Positions 11,614-25,500 of a stretch of DNA of 64,000 nt are shown here, one piece after another; the first letter of the stretch is position 1; each line of letters opens with the position of its first letter. A program made the translations under genes and the position numbers. The stretch lies in the NCBI GenBank assembly GCA_963682025.1, contig OY821518.1:30231991-30295990 (forward strand), in the 5' to 3' direction. The notes beneath the pieces are model-generated. The model searched no databases, was not told the origin of the DNA, and was given only the letters and a program-made list of their open reading frames with translations. Source of the DNA: Cordilura impudica. Its lineage: Eukaryota; Arthropoda; Insecta; Diptera; Scathophagidae.

Positions 11614-13586
11614 TTTTATTTATTTTCCAAATCTCAGCTTTGAATTTTATTTTAATCTTAAAAATGCACTTAATTTTTTTTTCGTTCTCTAGATTTTTTT
11701 TAATTCTTATATCTGTGTATCATGTTTTTCTGTGTGTGTTTCATCATCTACTTGTATTACTTTTATGTTGAACTTGCAACAATGTATGTAGTAGTGGTGT
11801 GGTTGCATTTACGAAATTGTTAAGCGAAACGGATTTGGTAAAAAAAAAAATATGGCGAAGATCAAAAAGCAGGGTTGATTTTAGTTAAGTATTAGGATGA
11901 CTTAGGACACAAACTTTATTTGAAATGATATTGAAAAAAATCATATTCATTTGAATATAAAAAATAAAATTAAATGTTATTTAAGAAGGAAATCCCTATC
12001 AAATTTAATTTATTGTTTGTATGTGGTAAAAACACTGTAAAATTTTGTAGAAGCATATTCTTATTATAAAAAACACTTTTTTACGTACTAGTCTTAAGTA
12101 TTTCTTTAATGATAGTATCGGTTGTATTATTTTGTTAATTATTATTTATTTAATAAAAATATTATTCACTTTACCATATTAAATGTACCTAAGTTTACAT
12201 GGCCTTGTACAAAGTTTTTTTTTACGATACTTGATTAAGCATTAAATTTTTACTTGACCTCACATCATCAGAATAGCTTAAAAACTATTTTTTTTTTAAT
12301 TTTATAATTTTTTATAAAAATAAATCTTATTTTCGATCTTTATCAATTTAATGATTGAGTTTGAAATTGTTCAGGCTGTATAACCTGTCATGCAGAATAT
12401 ATTTTTGAAACAAATGTACTAATGCTTTTTCTTTATATAAAGTAAAAACATTTGATCTTGAGACTGAACAATTTCAAAATCAATCAAAAATTTTTTTTTA
12501 ATGTTTATCTTGGACGATAAAGCTAAACACTATATAGATTTATCAAAATGATAATTTCATATTTTAACTAGTGAATTGTATAATTTCTATCCAACTTACA
12601 TTATTATTTTCAAAATTGAAACAAAACCATCCATGTATATGAGAATTAGAAATTTTACTACTTAAAAATACAATCTTGTTTTGTAGAAACAACCCTTCAA
12701 AAATATGGAAAAGGAATAGAGAAAGGTGAATATATTATCACAAATTCACCATTTACGAATGAACGAAAGCTAAAAGCGAAAGATAATATAAGAAAAACGA
12801 GCGTCAGACCGAAATGAAACGACGGTAGAAAAAATTTTAACGTACTACACATTTTTATTAAAATTAAATAAAACTACTGCAAATAAATACAAAAAACTTT
12901 TAAAATATTACCCATGAATAAAAGTTATATAAGAATTGCATAAAGGTTATAAGAAAAAGTTGTGTAATTAAACCTAAAAAAAGAAAAAAAAAATTACAGC
13001 GGTGACAAAGACCAAGCCAAAGGCAAGACAAAATTTTTGTGTGTGTAAAAAAGAAACCATTTTATAAACGGTGAAAAAATATATGTAATTAAAATACGAG
13101 CGACTATTATATGCTTAACTAAAATGTAATATACATTTTTTTTTGAAGAGACGTGGATAATTTTACGAAATATAGTTTTAATTGTAAAAATAAGACAAAA
13201 CAAGATTTTAAAAGTAAACCAGAAAGAAGAACAAGTGATAAAGAAAACGAGAAAGAATAAGAAAAAGATTTTGCATATAACAACGTGTAATTATTAATTT
13301 AAAAAACATACCAAATTTAAATTAATATGTATATGTAACAATTAAAAATAAATGTAACGAAAGAAACATTACAAAGAATTTTATTCGATTTTGTTTTTCG
13401 TTGCGTTATGTGTGTATATGGGATCATACAAAAGTATTAAATTTTGTACACAACACTAAACAAGAACAACTAAAACAACACCAATTTGTTGGGACTTTCT
13501 TTTTGTTTGAATATTATTGTTTTGTGTTTTTTTTTCATCTCGGTGAAATCAATGTATGAGAGTAGTAGGAGCCCCATAATAAGAAA
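11614..13586. other. Intergenic region between divergent genes; HYLS1 upstream region
   Basis: Separates the minus-strand membrane-protein gene from the plus-strand HYLS1 exon 1, so it should contain both promoters. An imperfect ~25-base inverted repeat (ATGATTGAGTTTGAAATTGT at about 12352 and its complement at about 12464) may be a small foldback element. The last ~800 bases are plausible HYLS1 5' UTR; an in-frame TAG at 13566 precedes the start codon. No other gene seen. Confidence 0.4.
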
Positions 13587-16500
13587 ATGTCACATTTGCC
13601 TGTGGATGCACGCGCCATTTTGCACTATTTAAATGAATTGGGCTACAGAAATATATCAGCTCCACAACTTAAAGAATTTTTAAAAGGTATGAATATGATG
13701 GTTAATTTTTATACAAACTAAACTAGAGCACTTATTAAATTAACGGTAATAAAGAGAGCGAATGGGGTTTCAGTGTGTCAACTTTGTAGCTTTATTTAAA
13801 ACGCGTTAACAGTATTAATAACAAAAAGCTTTAATAAGAAAAGAAAATTTTATTTCTTAATTGAATATAATAAAAATTAGTTCATTAAATATCTATTATC
13901 AACAGCTAAGTTTAGTTTATTTTAGACTAAGAAAAACATACAATATAATAAGATATTACTATAAAGGAAGCTTAAAACTGTAATGTTTTGCTTTTATTAA
14001 ATTAGTGCTTATCAGTTTTAGTGGGTGGGTAAAAAAATTTAAGTGTAGTGCTTGTTCCCGGTACAAATTATTTTTAATATAGATTCCAAATGGGTTAAAG
14101 AACAAAATATTTATTAAAATGCATTAAATACCTATCATAAAAATTTAAATTTTACGTTTTGATGATAGATTTGAAAGTTGGCAGCACTGAATAATATAAT
14201 AAAGTAAAAAAGAGACGGTGAGTGAAGAGAATGTGTTTATATGGAATTTCTTAGTATGAGGTGGATATGTTTTTGATTGTAAACAAAAACAGTATTTTTT
14301 TTAATTTATGTGTATTTTTATAAAAACAAAATTCATAACCTCATTTTTTTTTGCTCTCAAGCCGTATATATAACATTAAATAAAAATCAGAAATTTGTAC
14401 ATAATTCAATACTTCAAGTTTTATTATAAATGCATTTGCCTGTGTATACCATTTCCACAAAATTTTCTGCTAACTTGACAACTAAAACAAAATTGTAGAT
14501 ACGATGAAAAAACGAGCATTATTTATCATCCAACTCTATATACACATGTACAAAATACAAAAAAGCAAATTAATTTTTCTAGCTATTGCTGCTGCAAGTA
14601 TGTAGTGAGGTTAAGCTAATGTTTGTCGTTTTTCCATTTTTTTTGAGTTTGCTGTATATACTGCCGGCTCTGTATTGAGTTTTGTGTGTAGTCAAGGTAT
14701 ATTTACAAGCACACAAACAAATAACAATCTACATAACACAAACAACTTTGTTATTTTTAGGTCTGTTAGTGACTATCAGTCCGTCCATCCGTATGTCTGT
14801 CCCAAACCATACCAACAACTAAGCAACGCAACGAGCGAAACAACCAACAAACCGTCCTCAAAAAATATAAAGCAACTACATAATTTTTCTTCGTTTTTAT
14901 TTTTCATTGTCTACATCTACAACCTTATAAAAAAAAAAAGTTCATGTGTATATTAAACACATCGTTACTTCGCTAAATTGTGGAGTTTTGTTCTTACTAC
15001 TCGTAGTGGCGACGTTTTAACTAAAGTTTCTTTTTCATTCTCGTTTTATTAAAAAAAAATATTGCAGCAGCCAAATGTATACGTGTATTTATGTTATCCA
15101 AAACTGATTGTTGCCGTTTTTATTTCTCTTTTATCTTATAATTCTCTATTCATTTTTTCTTCTAAATTTTTCATCTGTACGTTTTTTTTTTTTTTCATTG
15201 ACAGTGTTGTTTTTTGTTTATTTATTTCTTTCTGCTATACTCTATTTTTGGAGGCTTTATTATCTGTTATTTATCTTATTTTAGTTATATTATTCCGGTT
15301 TTTTCTTTTGTGCATACGCCAGCGCCAGTTTCTTAAATTTTAACCGTGTTGTGAATATTATTATTAAAATACAACTCTGAATGTGGTTGGTTTAATTAGT
15401 GTTATCATTTCAGCGATTTAATATTGTCAGCAATTTAGTTTCAACCATTACGAATTCAATAAATTTTAAAATTTTTTTTAGAAATTATAAAAATTTCATT
15501 TTATAGAAAAGAAAGTAAATTTAAATATGAATAAAAAAGTGAATGCTTAATAATGTAACAACAATATTTCATTATTGCACTTCTAACTTTTTGTATGGAA
15601 AGAAATAAAATGTCGTTCGTTCATAAAAACTCGCTCTAGACGGCTGGAAACTTGTAGACATATGTGTAACCCTTGAAATGGAAAGTTGGTTGAACTTAAA
15701 CTTATTGCGTACCTCACAGTAGTCTAATGTAATGGTCTGTACCTTCAGCTTTATAATAACAATAATACTCGTAAATACATTACTATTTGTTTCTGCATTT
15801 GATAAAGCTTTTGCGACTGCGCCGAAAAAAGAAAACTTACACAAGTATTTATTTTACCAAAAAAAAACTTTTACATATAATTTCAAATCATTTAAGTAAT
15901 TTTTTATTACACAACTATTTTTTTTTTTTTCTAAGACCATATAAGTTTGCATATTTTTTTAATTTTTTGTCAGTAATATTTCTTTAAGCTGGTAGCAGAC
16001 GACATACTTTTGTTAGTTTTTGAAATTGCATAATTTCCCTTTCAAATAATACTTGTGTAAAATACATTTATAAAGTCATATGTAATTATTTCAATTAAAT
16101 CATGTCCTTTTGCGATATGACAAAAACAGCTGTTAGATGTAAAACGCCAATTTTAACATACAGACGGGATTACATATGGACCGTAAAAGTCATATTAAAA
16201 ATTAAAATAGAGTTTATAGAATTTAAAAATGATATCGTTCTGTGTGTTCTTCAATTTATCGCGCACTTATAATTTAAAGCAAATTGAAAGACATATAAAC
16301 AAAAAATGCCGATCATTCCTGAAATGGGTTATATATTAAAATAAACTAAAATTGAACTTCATTTAACAATGTTAAACTATGTAAATACATAGTTAGAAAA
16401 TTCATCCATCACTTACAAAAGAAATGACAGCCAGTAAAAAATAAATTTTATATACAAATTTTGATTTTAGAAGAACCATAAAAAATAAAATTTATATACA

Positions 16501-19500
16501 AATTTTGATTTTAGAAGGACCATGTATTTTTTAAAGGTGCTAGCTAATTTCGATAAGGGGGTTGACAACTGCTGGGTTTTGAGTATTTAAGTCTACCAAG
16601 CTGGATTAGCTGCTCCAATAAAAAATTATATGCGACGGCTATTGATAGTGCTAAGAGAAGGGTTTAATTAATTTAAATTTTTCTCGCGATTGGAGAAATT
16701 ATAAATATAAAAATTGAGATTAAGGTTTGTAAATAAGGGAGTTTAGGATTAGGGTTAGAGAGAAAAAAAAACAAACTCTAATTAGTGATAATTCAAAATG
16801 TTTATTTTAACACAAGTGCTCACCATTCGAATGTACAAATCCAAGTATGTTTACAAAATTAATTTTGGCTTCAACAAGCATCGGTTCAACATAAAAACGA
16901 ATGAATTAAGCTAAATTTACTTCATTTTGAAATTTCTAAAGAGTTACTCAAATTTAACGAGTACAAATATTTTTTAGATATTGCAGTTCATTTATGTTAT
17001 CGATAGAAAATATTTAATGTTAAGCAATCGATATTAAAGTTTATAATACAAAAAAAAGAAAGTAATAATATTGTTCAACGTAGTTTGGATAAGTATTTAG
17101 AATTTTTACAAATGGTATATTTTGTGTAGTAGTGTAACTAATGCCGTTTTCTTTTCTGACAAAAAATGTCGCCCTTTTTTGCCCTTTTTTTGTCAGAAAA
17201 GAAAACGGCATAAGTGTCATGTATGCATTTTGCAACATTCATTTATTACACTTATTTATTACTGCCTATTACTTATGAATAATTTTTTAATTACAAAAAA
17301 AAAACTAACACAAAATTTGCAATATACACAGATTAGTATAAGAAACTTTAGAATTATCGAATTAAATTATAAAAACTAGCAGATTCCAGTGCTCAAAATT
17401 CGAGCGCAATTTCTAGGCAACTTTATTTTTCAACTTAGCCAATTCACAAACCAAAAATTTTTGGTTTATTATTTTGAATGAAAGTAACAAACTCATTAAC
17501 AAACACATTAACAAATTTAATAAACACACACATATCATATGTATAATTTTATGTATGTGTGAGTAGCAACTTTAAATGCAATTGACTCAAAATAAAGGAA
17601 AAAATTAAAAAATCTGTAAATCTGGTGAACAGCTTAAAAGGAATACCTTTCGAATAATATATGTTTGGTCAAAATCGGGATAAAACGGTAGAACGGAACA
17701 TCGGTAACAAAAAATCGCCTAGTCTATTAATATTAAAGATGTATTCATAGAAATTATTTTCATATCTTTATTTGATATATCGGGTTTTTCAATATGGTTA
17801 TAACAATTTTCTATTTAAATAAAACACAGAATAATTGAGATATTAAGCTGAAATTTAATTCACGAGCAGCACAAATTCTACTTTTAAGAATGCATTTCAT
17901 CGCTGGATGATTTTTTCGACAGAGTAAGCGCTCTTATGGTTGCGACCAACGATTCAGAATCTCAGTAATAATTTTTAATCGTGATCATCACCATGATAAA
18001 AATGTAAACCTTGACTGACGTTGTGACATTGATAGCTCATAAAAAAAATTTAGAGTGTGTTCGTATTAAAATACAAAGTTGTTATGTCTCTATTGAAAAC
18101 CCCTTAAAAAATTTTGCATTTAAAAAAATGTTTTTGTGGTTTTCATTGTCGAGAGCATATTTGTAAACGTACCAGAATAGCTTCTATTTTAGTCTTCAAG
18201 TCTTATTTCATTGTCAACATTTAGAAAATGAAGAATTAAATATTTATGTACACAAATTTCAAAAATTAAAAAATGGGACAATAAATTGCCAAGGGCATAT
18301 ACAAAACAAAATCAAACATAAGTTTATTTGTGGTTTTAGTTGAGTTTGCTTGCAGAACAGGAGCTTATTGCAATTCAACAGTCTAAAAAACTGATGACTG
18401 TATGGAGCATGCAGGCCCCAAGGTTAACAAGTATGAGAATCCTTATTGAAAATATGTTAGTTGGTATTTTGCTATAGTAATTGTATTAAATTTTTTGTAT
18501 TATCTTAAGAGTTAACAGTTCCCTTTTAATATTCACAATATTAAAAAAAGGAGTTAAATCTCGATATCTTTAACGAGAAAGTTATTTGCTCTTTGATTTT
18601 TTTTTAGGATTTTGTATTACACAGCTGATATTACCAGCTGATTTATATAAACAAAATATTTATAAAACACAAAAAATTTTAAAACAAATGCAAAAGAATA
18701 TTATTTCTTAAGCAAAACTAAGTTCTAGTGTTTAGTTGTTAGTTCTTTATTTACTTATGAAACAAACATTATTAATTTTTTTCAATTATATATTCTTCCT
18801 TTATTTACATACATATTTTAACAAATTTGATATTTACGTATGACAGCTTATCTGACACATAAATATTGCAACAAATAATATATAGGATCCAAAGATATTA
18901 AATAGTTTTTATTTTATATTTTAATGGTTTTTAAAGGAAAATGGGAGGAAAAAACCTATATGTATATGATTTAATAAATTTAAATACTATCTGAAAATAT
19001 TTATATGCTTATAGGAGGTTTATTAGAAATAATAGACCTCTATAAGCACATAATTTTCAATTTGTTGATTTCTTTTTAATTTTACGTTATTTCTCTACAT
19101 TCTCCTATCAGTTGGTAAGAGGAATTTTAAATTTTGGCAAAGTAATTGTTATAAATCCTTGTTATGAAATCCATAATTTTTTCATAACCTGTTTCTTCAT
19201 GAAGAAGATTTGTAGGATACCTCCAGGGCTTTTTATTTATCATTTTAAGACATTTGTTTTGTATAATTTATAAGCGTTTTAGATGACAGTTGGCAGCGTC
19301 ACTCCAAATAGGACACGCTTATGTTAATATTGGCCTTATAACACTTTTGAAGAGTAGATTTTTGTTTTTGGGGTTTAGAAATGACCTTCTATTAAGTAAT
19401 GGCCATAATGCTTTAAATGCTTTTATAGCTTTTTGGCACGTAGCCATAATATGTTGTTTAAAAGTAAGCTTTTTGTCCAAGACAACTCCGAGATATTTCA

Positions 19501-22500
19501 CATCGTTAACTTCATTTATGGTATTATTTCCAATAAGAAGTTGACATCTTGGCAGTCTTTTGGGAGATTTGTTGAATGGAAAAATTATTGCTTGGATCTT
19601 GGTTGGATTAATTTTGATTTTCCATTTGTGAAAATATTTACTGCAATTAACAAGTCCCTTTTCCATTTTCTTCAGGAGTGCACTTGAAGTTTGTTGGAAG
19701 AAATTAACGCAGTATCATCTGCGTAGTAAGCAATTTTCATATATTTCGGGACTTTAAAATCCGATGTATATATCGAGTAAAGCAATGGCGACAAGACCGA
19801 TGCTTGGGGTAACCCTGTGTTAATGGTTTTTGGAGATGATGTTTCATTATTAATCGCAACTTTAAAGCTTCTGCTGTGAATGAAATCTGAAATAAGTTTG
19901 CATAAATAGTTTGATATATTTGCATTAAGAAGTTTAAATACTAGGCCATTATGCCAAACGGTGTCAAACGTTTTTTCAATATCTAACATTATTAGACTCT
20001 TTGAACGATTATTGTTTTTATTGGTGATTATTTGATTTTTTAATTCTGTTTATTTGGTGAGTAGTGCTATTCTCTTTTTTAAATCCAAATTGTTCTTAAG
20101 CAACAATAGAATTGGTCATTACAAATTCACTAAGACGAGAATGTAGTATTTTTTTCAAATATTTTACCTAAGTTACTTAATAGACTAATAGGTCTGTACC
20201 TGTTTAGGTTATTTTTTGGCTTACTAGGTTAACTTTAGCATTCTTGAAATGGTTTGGGAAATAGTTGAGTTTGATGCAGCTGTTAAATATTATAACCAGC
20301 AATTTTAGAGCTTTGAGTGGTAGTTTCTTTAAAAGCAGTTTGGGAACATTGTCAAAACCAGGAGATTTTGAGAGTTTTATTGATGAGACAATATTCGTTA
20401 CTTCTTCAAGAGATGTATAAATTGCTGATTCAGAACTAGTACAAAAATTATTAACAGAGGTCAAAGTCGATACCAAATAGTTGTCTGCCGGTTGAAGCCG
20501 ATAATTGTAAATAAACAGTTTTGTTTTATTTTAATTTATTTATATATTTATTTTCAATATACAGTCGCTCACAGCTTATTTGATGCAGATAAATTTTATA
20601 TGTTTAAAAATATATATTTAAAAATTTTGTTCTGAAAATACAAAAACGACATATGTGGTTTACCAAAAAAAAAAAAAAAATATCTGCTTTAAGTTCTCTA
20701 GATACTCAAAATACAAAATAAGGTACAAAATTCAGGTCGCAGCTTAAATGATGAAATTTAAAAAAACTAAATAAAAAAGTATTTACTGTAATTTTAAAAT
20801 TTTTTTCAATTGCTTAGTATTTGGTAGGATATCCTTTATTGTCTATAACCTCTTGAAGCCTTTTCGGCATAGAGTCCACTAGCTTTTTTTTTTAAATCTG
20901 GATCTATTTTATCCCACTCTTCTTGCAACATCTTTTTGAATTCAGATTTGTTATGGATATCGTATTTTCGAATATTTGTCTTCAGTACTGACCATAAATT
21001 TTCAATCACATTTAAGTCAGGTGATTGTGCTGGAGTTTGAACTATATGCGGGCATTTTCATATCAACCAAGTCTGTACTAATGGTGATTTGTGCTTAGGG
21101 TCATTATCTTGGTAGAAGCGAATGGCGTCCTCAATTTGCAATTTCGTCGCTCTTTGAATTAGATTTTCTTGGAGATGCTTCAAATACATGTTTTAATCCA
21201 TATTCCCTACGATAAAGGCCAAGTTACCTACTCCATTTGAAGACATTCATCCCCAAACCATAGCATTTCCACCACCGTGTTTCATAGTGGCACGTAAATT
21301 GTGAGGTTTCAGCTCAGTATTAACTTTGCGCCAAATGTAGGGTTTTCCATCTGGTCAAATATATTAACTTTCACTTCATCAACAAAAATTACAGTTCTCC
21401 AAAATGCTGGACTCTGATTTAAATGGTCACGCGCAAACTGCAGCCATTTTACTCTATTGTTTTCATTTATAAATGGTTTGTTTCGAGGAATTCGGCCATT
21501 AAAATCAGCGTCCCTCAATATTCTGTGAATTGTTTCGGGATATCATGTCTTTCCCAAATGTTTTTCGGCCATAAGTCAGCTTCGGAGCGCTTGTTGCTGG
21601 ATTTTTACGAATTTGTTGCACTAACCACTTAGAATCACTTTCAGTCAAAATTTTATTTGGAGCTTGTCTACCCTTGTTTTCAACACGATTCTCACCTATG
21701 TAAATAGCGTTTTATATGCTGAACTGTTGAAGAGCTTAAATTAACCATTCAGCGATTTTCCGTGGAGTGTGCCCATTCTTACAGTGCTTTAATACTAACT
21801 CACGCATTTCAATGGATGTGCGCGGTGCCATGGTTGAAAAAAACCACTTATTTTTATTTTTTTAATACGTATCAGTCAACAACACAATTAGGAATGACTG
21901 AAGATAATAATTTTAAAATTTTAAGCCGAAGACAACAACAAGGATAACGGTAAAATTAACTGCATCATTTAAGCTGTGACATGAGTTTTGTACCTTATTT
22001 TGCATTTTTTAGTTTCTTGAGAGCACAAAGCACATTTTTGTTTTTGTTTTTTTTTTTTTTGTTAAATAAAATTACAACACTATAATATACTAAACCACAT
22101 TGTTTATTTTTGTATTTTTAGAACAAAATTTTTAAATACATATATAACGGTTTTTGAAAAACACTTATCTGCATCAAATAAGCTGTGAGTGACTGTATTT
22201 TACAAAGTTAATTTATAAAATATAAACTCAAGGCGCCGGGTAACTAGACCAAACGCACTCGACTAATAATATTTTAAAATTTAATGATTTCATAGAGTAA
22301 GGTTAACAATAATTTAAAATAATAATAAATTGGCCTTATACATCGCGGATATTATGCTTTTGAAGATTATTTTGTATGTTGGATAAATTGCAATTATTGG
22401 AACAAAATCATTTTCTTGGTTATAACAAGGAATATATGTGATAATATGCTTAAGGCATTAAAATTGAAACTACCACTAATATATATATACAAAATTTGTG

Positions 22501-25500
22501 ATAATTCTGATTCTGAAGCTAATAATGGGTCAGTAAATTTCATAATGTAATGCATAAAAATCTGTTCTTTAATTGTAATGTGGTTTTACCGACTTCTTTT
22601 TTCATTTACGGATGACCCAGCAATGAAAAAACCCTGCTCCAAAAAGCGACAATATTTAATATTTAGATATTAAAAATTCACTAACTTCTTTAATCGGGTT
22701 CCCAAATATTAGGCGACATTAGTCTTTTTTTCCATCTGCGACTTTATGAATTATTTATTCTAGTTATGTATTTAATTATAAAATTTATATTTTCACACTT
22801 TGTTTTTCGACAAATGCACTGGTTTTGAAATATAGTTTAAGGCTTAAAAGTAAAAAAAAATATATAATTAGAATTCAAGTTTTATAATTTATTTTTATTT
22901 GCAATAATATTTTTCTCAAGTTTTACTTAGCCATTTGCTTAAGCGCAACCGCTATTCTAGAAACATATTTAATATATAAGTTAGTATTCAAGCAGATAAT
23001 AATTAAATAAATCAATTAGCTCATTTCTATTTATTGTTTAAAAAGTGTAATCATTTACATAAATTTTGGTTCTAAATATTTGATATATATATGTATATGT
23101 ATTATATACAATATATATATTTTTTTGCATAATTGAACAAAATTACTCTACCTTATGAGAAGCTTTCACTCCTTATCCTTTTTTCAATTGCATTTTAACC
23201 TGATAACTAAAAATCAATATATAATATCATTAAAACAAATATATGCATATGAAAATTAAAATACATATTTCGCTACTCATGTATGTACTATGCAAAAGAC
23301 ATAAATTCATTTGTGGGAAATATGTACATATATAAATTATGATACATACACGAGTTACTAACTATGTACATATACTATTATTAATAAAATTACCTGTTCT
23401 CACACACAGAAGTATATACAATTATTTAACCCTTTTACTACTCTAACTCTTTGGCTACAAAAATTATTTTGTGAACATTTGATTCATGTTTTTGAAACTT
23501 AAATTATAGTGAAGTCGTTCACTCTTGAGGGCATATTTCCAATCAACTCATGGTTGCTTTAATCTTATGCTTTAAAGCATGAATGTCTTTTTAAAATATT
23601 TTGTAGATTTTCAGTAATAGCTGAATTTTTTAGATTACATTCAACTTTTTATGTTGAAAATGTAAGAAGATGTATTCCGAAATATTTTTAAGGCTGATTT
23701 TGTATACACAGTGTAGTAAAAGGGTTAATTTGCGAGAAATATGTAACTGTTTATAATAAATTCTTTTTTTTTTTTTTTTATAATATAATTTTCTTATAAA
23801 TATCCAAATTCAATAGTTACTGGTCTATAAATATCAATGTAAATTCATAAAATATTTATTCAAACATTAAATTTAATAACAAATATAATTTGAAATAAAA
23901 ATACTTCTAAACATCGCTTAGGTTTTTACAACAACGCTGATTTGGTAACACATAATTATTATATGAGTGTGTGTGTGTAAGGAATTTGTGGACAAGTTTA
24001 ATTTTTCTTAGCACAGAGTTGAATATTTTACTCGTTATCCTTTTTCTTGTTTTTGTCTGGGGGATGATCTTGAACATCTGTCTCTTTGATGAAGATCTTT
24101 TCTATTATTTCTTACGCTTTTTTTGTGTGTCTGTTTTAGTTCTGTATATTTTTAATTTCTTGTTTTTCATTTTTTTGCATAACTCTGATTTAGTTGTTAT
24201 TCCATATTTGGCGCAAAAAGAAAGGCGCGTCTTATTATTTGTGCGAATTTCTGATTTTATATCATGTTTTCAAATGCTCTACTAACATAATTTTTAAATA
24301 TTTAATAATTTCTAAATAACTTTTTATAAAATTGTTGATACTGATTTATGTCTTTTTGTCTTTTTGCTCTTCTTTTTTTAAATCTATGTGCGGCCTTTTC
24401 GTTCTTACAAAATAAATAAAAAATAAACAACCACTGTCAATTGATAATATGAAAAAACGACAACCATTTATATGTGTTTAACCTAATTGAAAATGAATAC
24501 CTATAGACACATTGCGCCTAAAGGTATGCAACCACAATCGGATATCAACAGTAAATGCAAATTTAAAAATCAGCATCAGCAGCAGCAACAATTGCCCACA
24601 ACTCCAAATACCAGAAACACAAGAACAACAACAGCAGCAGCAGCAATTCAATTGCAAACTCCAACCACAGCAGCAGCAGCAACTGCTCAAGCGACTCCAC
24701 CGTTACATGACATTACCAAACGAAATCCTGCTGTTAAAGTAATTAAATGTAAAAAACCATTATGCCATTTTAAATTCTACTTAGACATACGTGATCATCA
24801 GTTGACCAAACGTATTGAGGAACAAATTAAGCTTTTAGGAGGATCTTTGGAGTTTTTTCTAACACCAACTGTTACACACTTTGTAACCGATAAACCTACG
24901 ACAGCATTGGTAACAACGGCAGCATCATCTACTAATAACAACAATAACAATACAAGTTGTCCGGTTACACCTCAAACGCCACAGACTCCTCAAACACCAC
25001 AAACACCTTACTCGTTGGAATGTCTGCAGTCCGAAAAACCCAGTAATGGACTTGTTGCCAAGAAAACTGTTAGGAACTCTCGAGCTGATGCCATATTAAA
25101 CAGAGCCAGAAGACAGAGTACAATTAACGTTTCCACACCCACTACCAGCTATCAAACGAACAAGGGATCAACTTTGGACAACACATCGGGAACACCTTTA
25201 ATAAAGGATATCTTGTGTGGTAATAATGCTCCACAACCACCACCGCCTTATGTGGTGTGGCAATGTGAAAATGCTTTAAGATTTTTTAAAAAAGTACAAC
25301 ACGAACTTAAAGAATATTTGAATCATTCAAATAAAGCCACCAATAAGGGATACACTGTGGAACCCATACACCTGAAAGGAGGTTTTGTAAAAATCGAAGC
25401 CCTCAAACGAAACTATAGACCGTATTATCATTTAATCAAAAAACCGCAAGAGTGGCCAAAAATTGAATTAACACGAGAGGACGGTGCTTTTAGATTATCT

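Noticed and set aside
14675..15343. Two 93-codon plus-strand ORFs
   Set aside because: T-rich intronic frames encoding runs of Phe/Leu/Ser without conserved pattern, splice context or homology.
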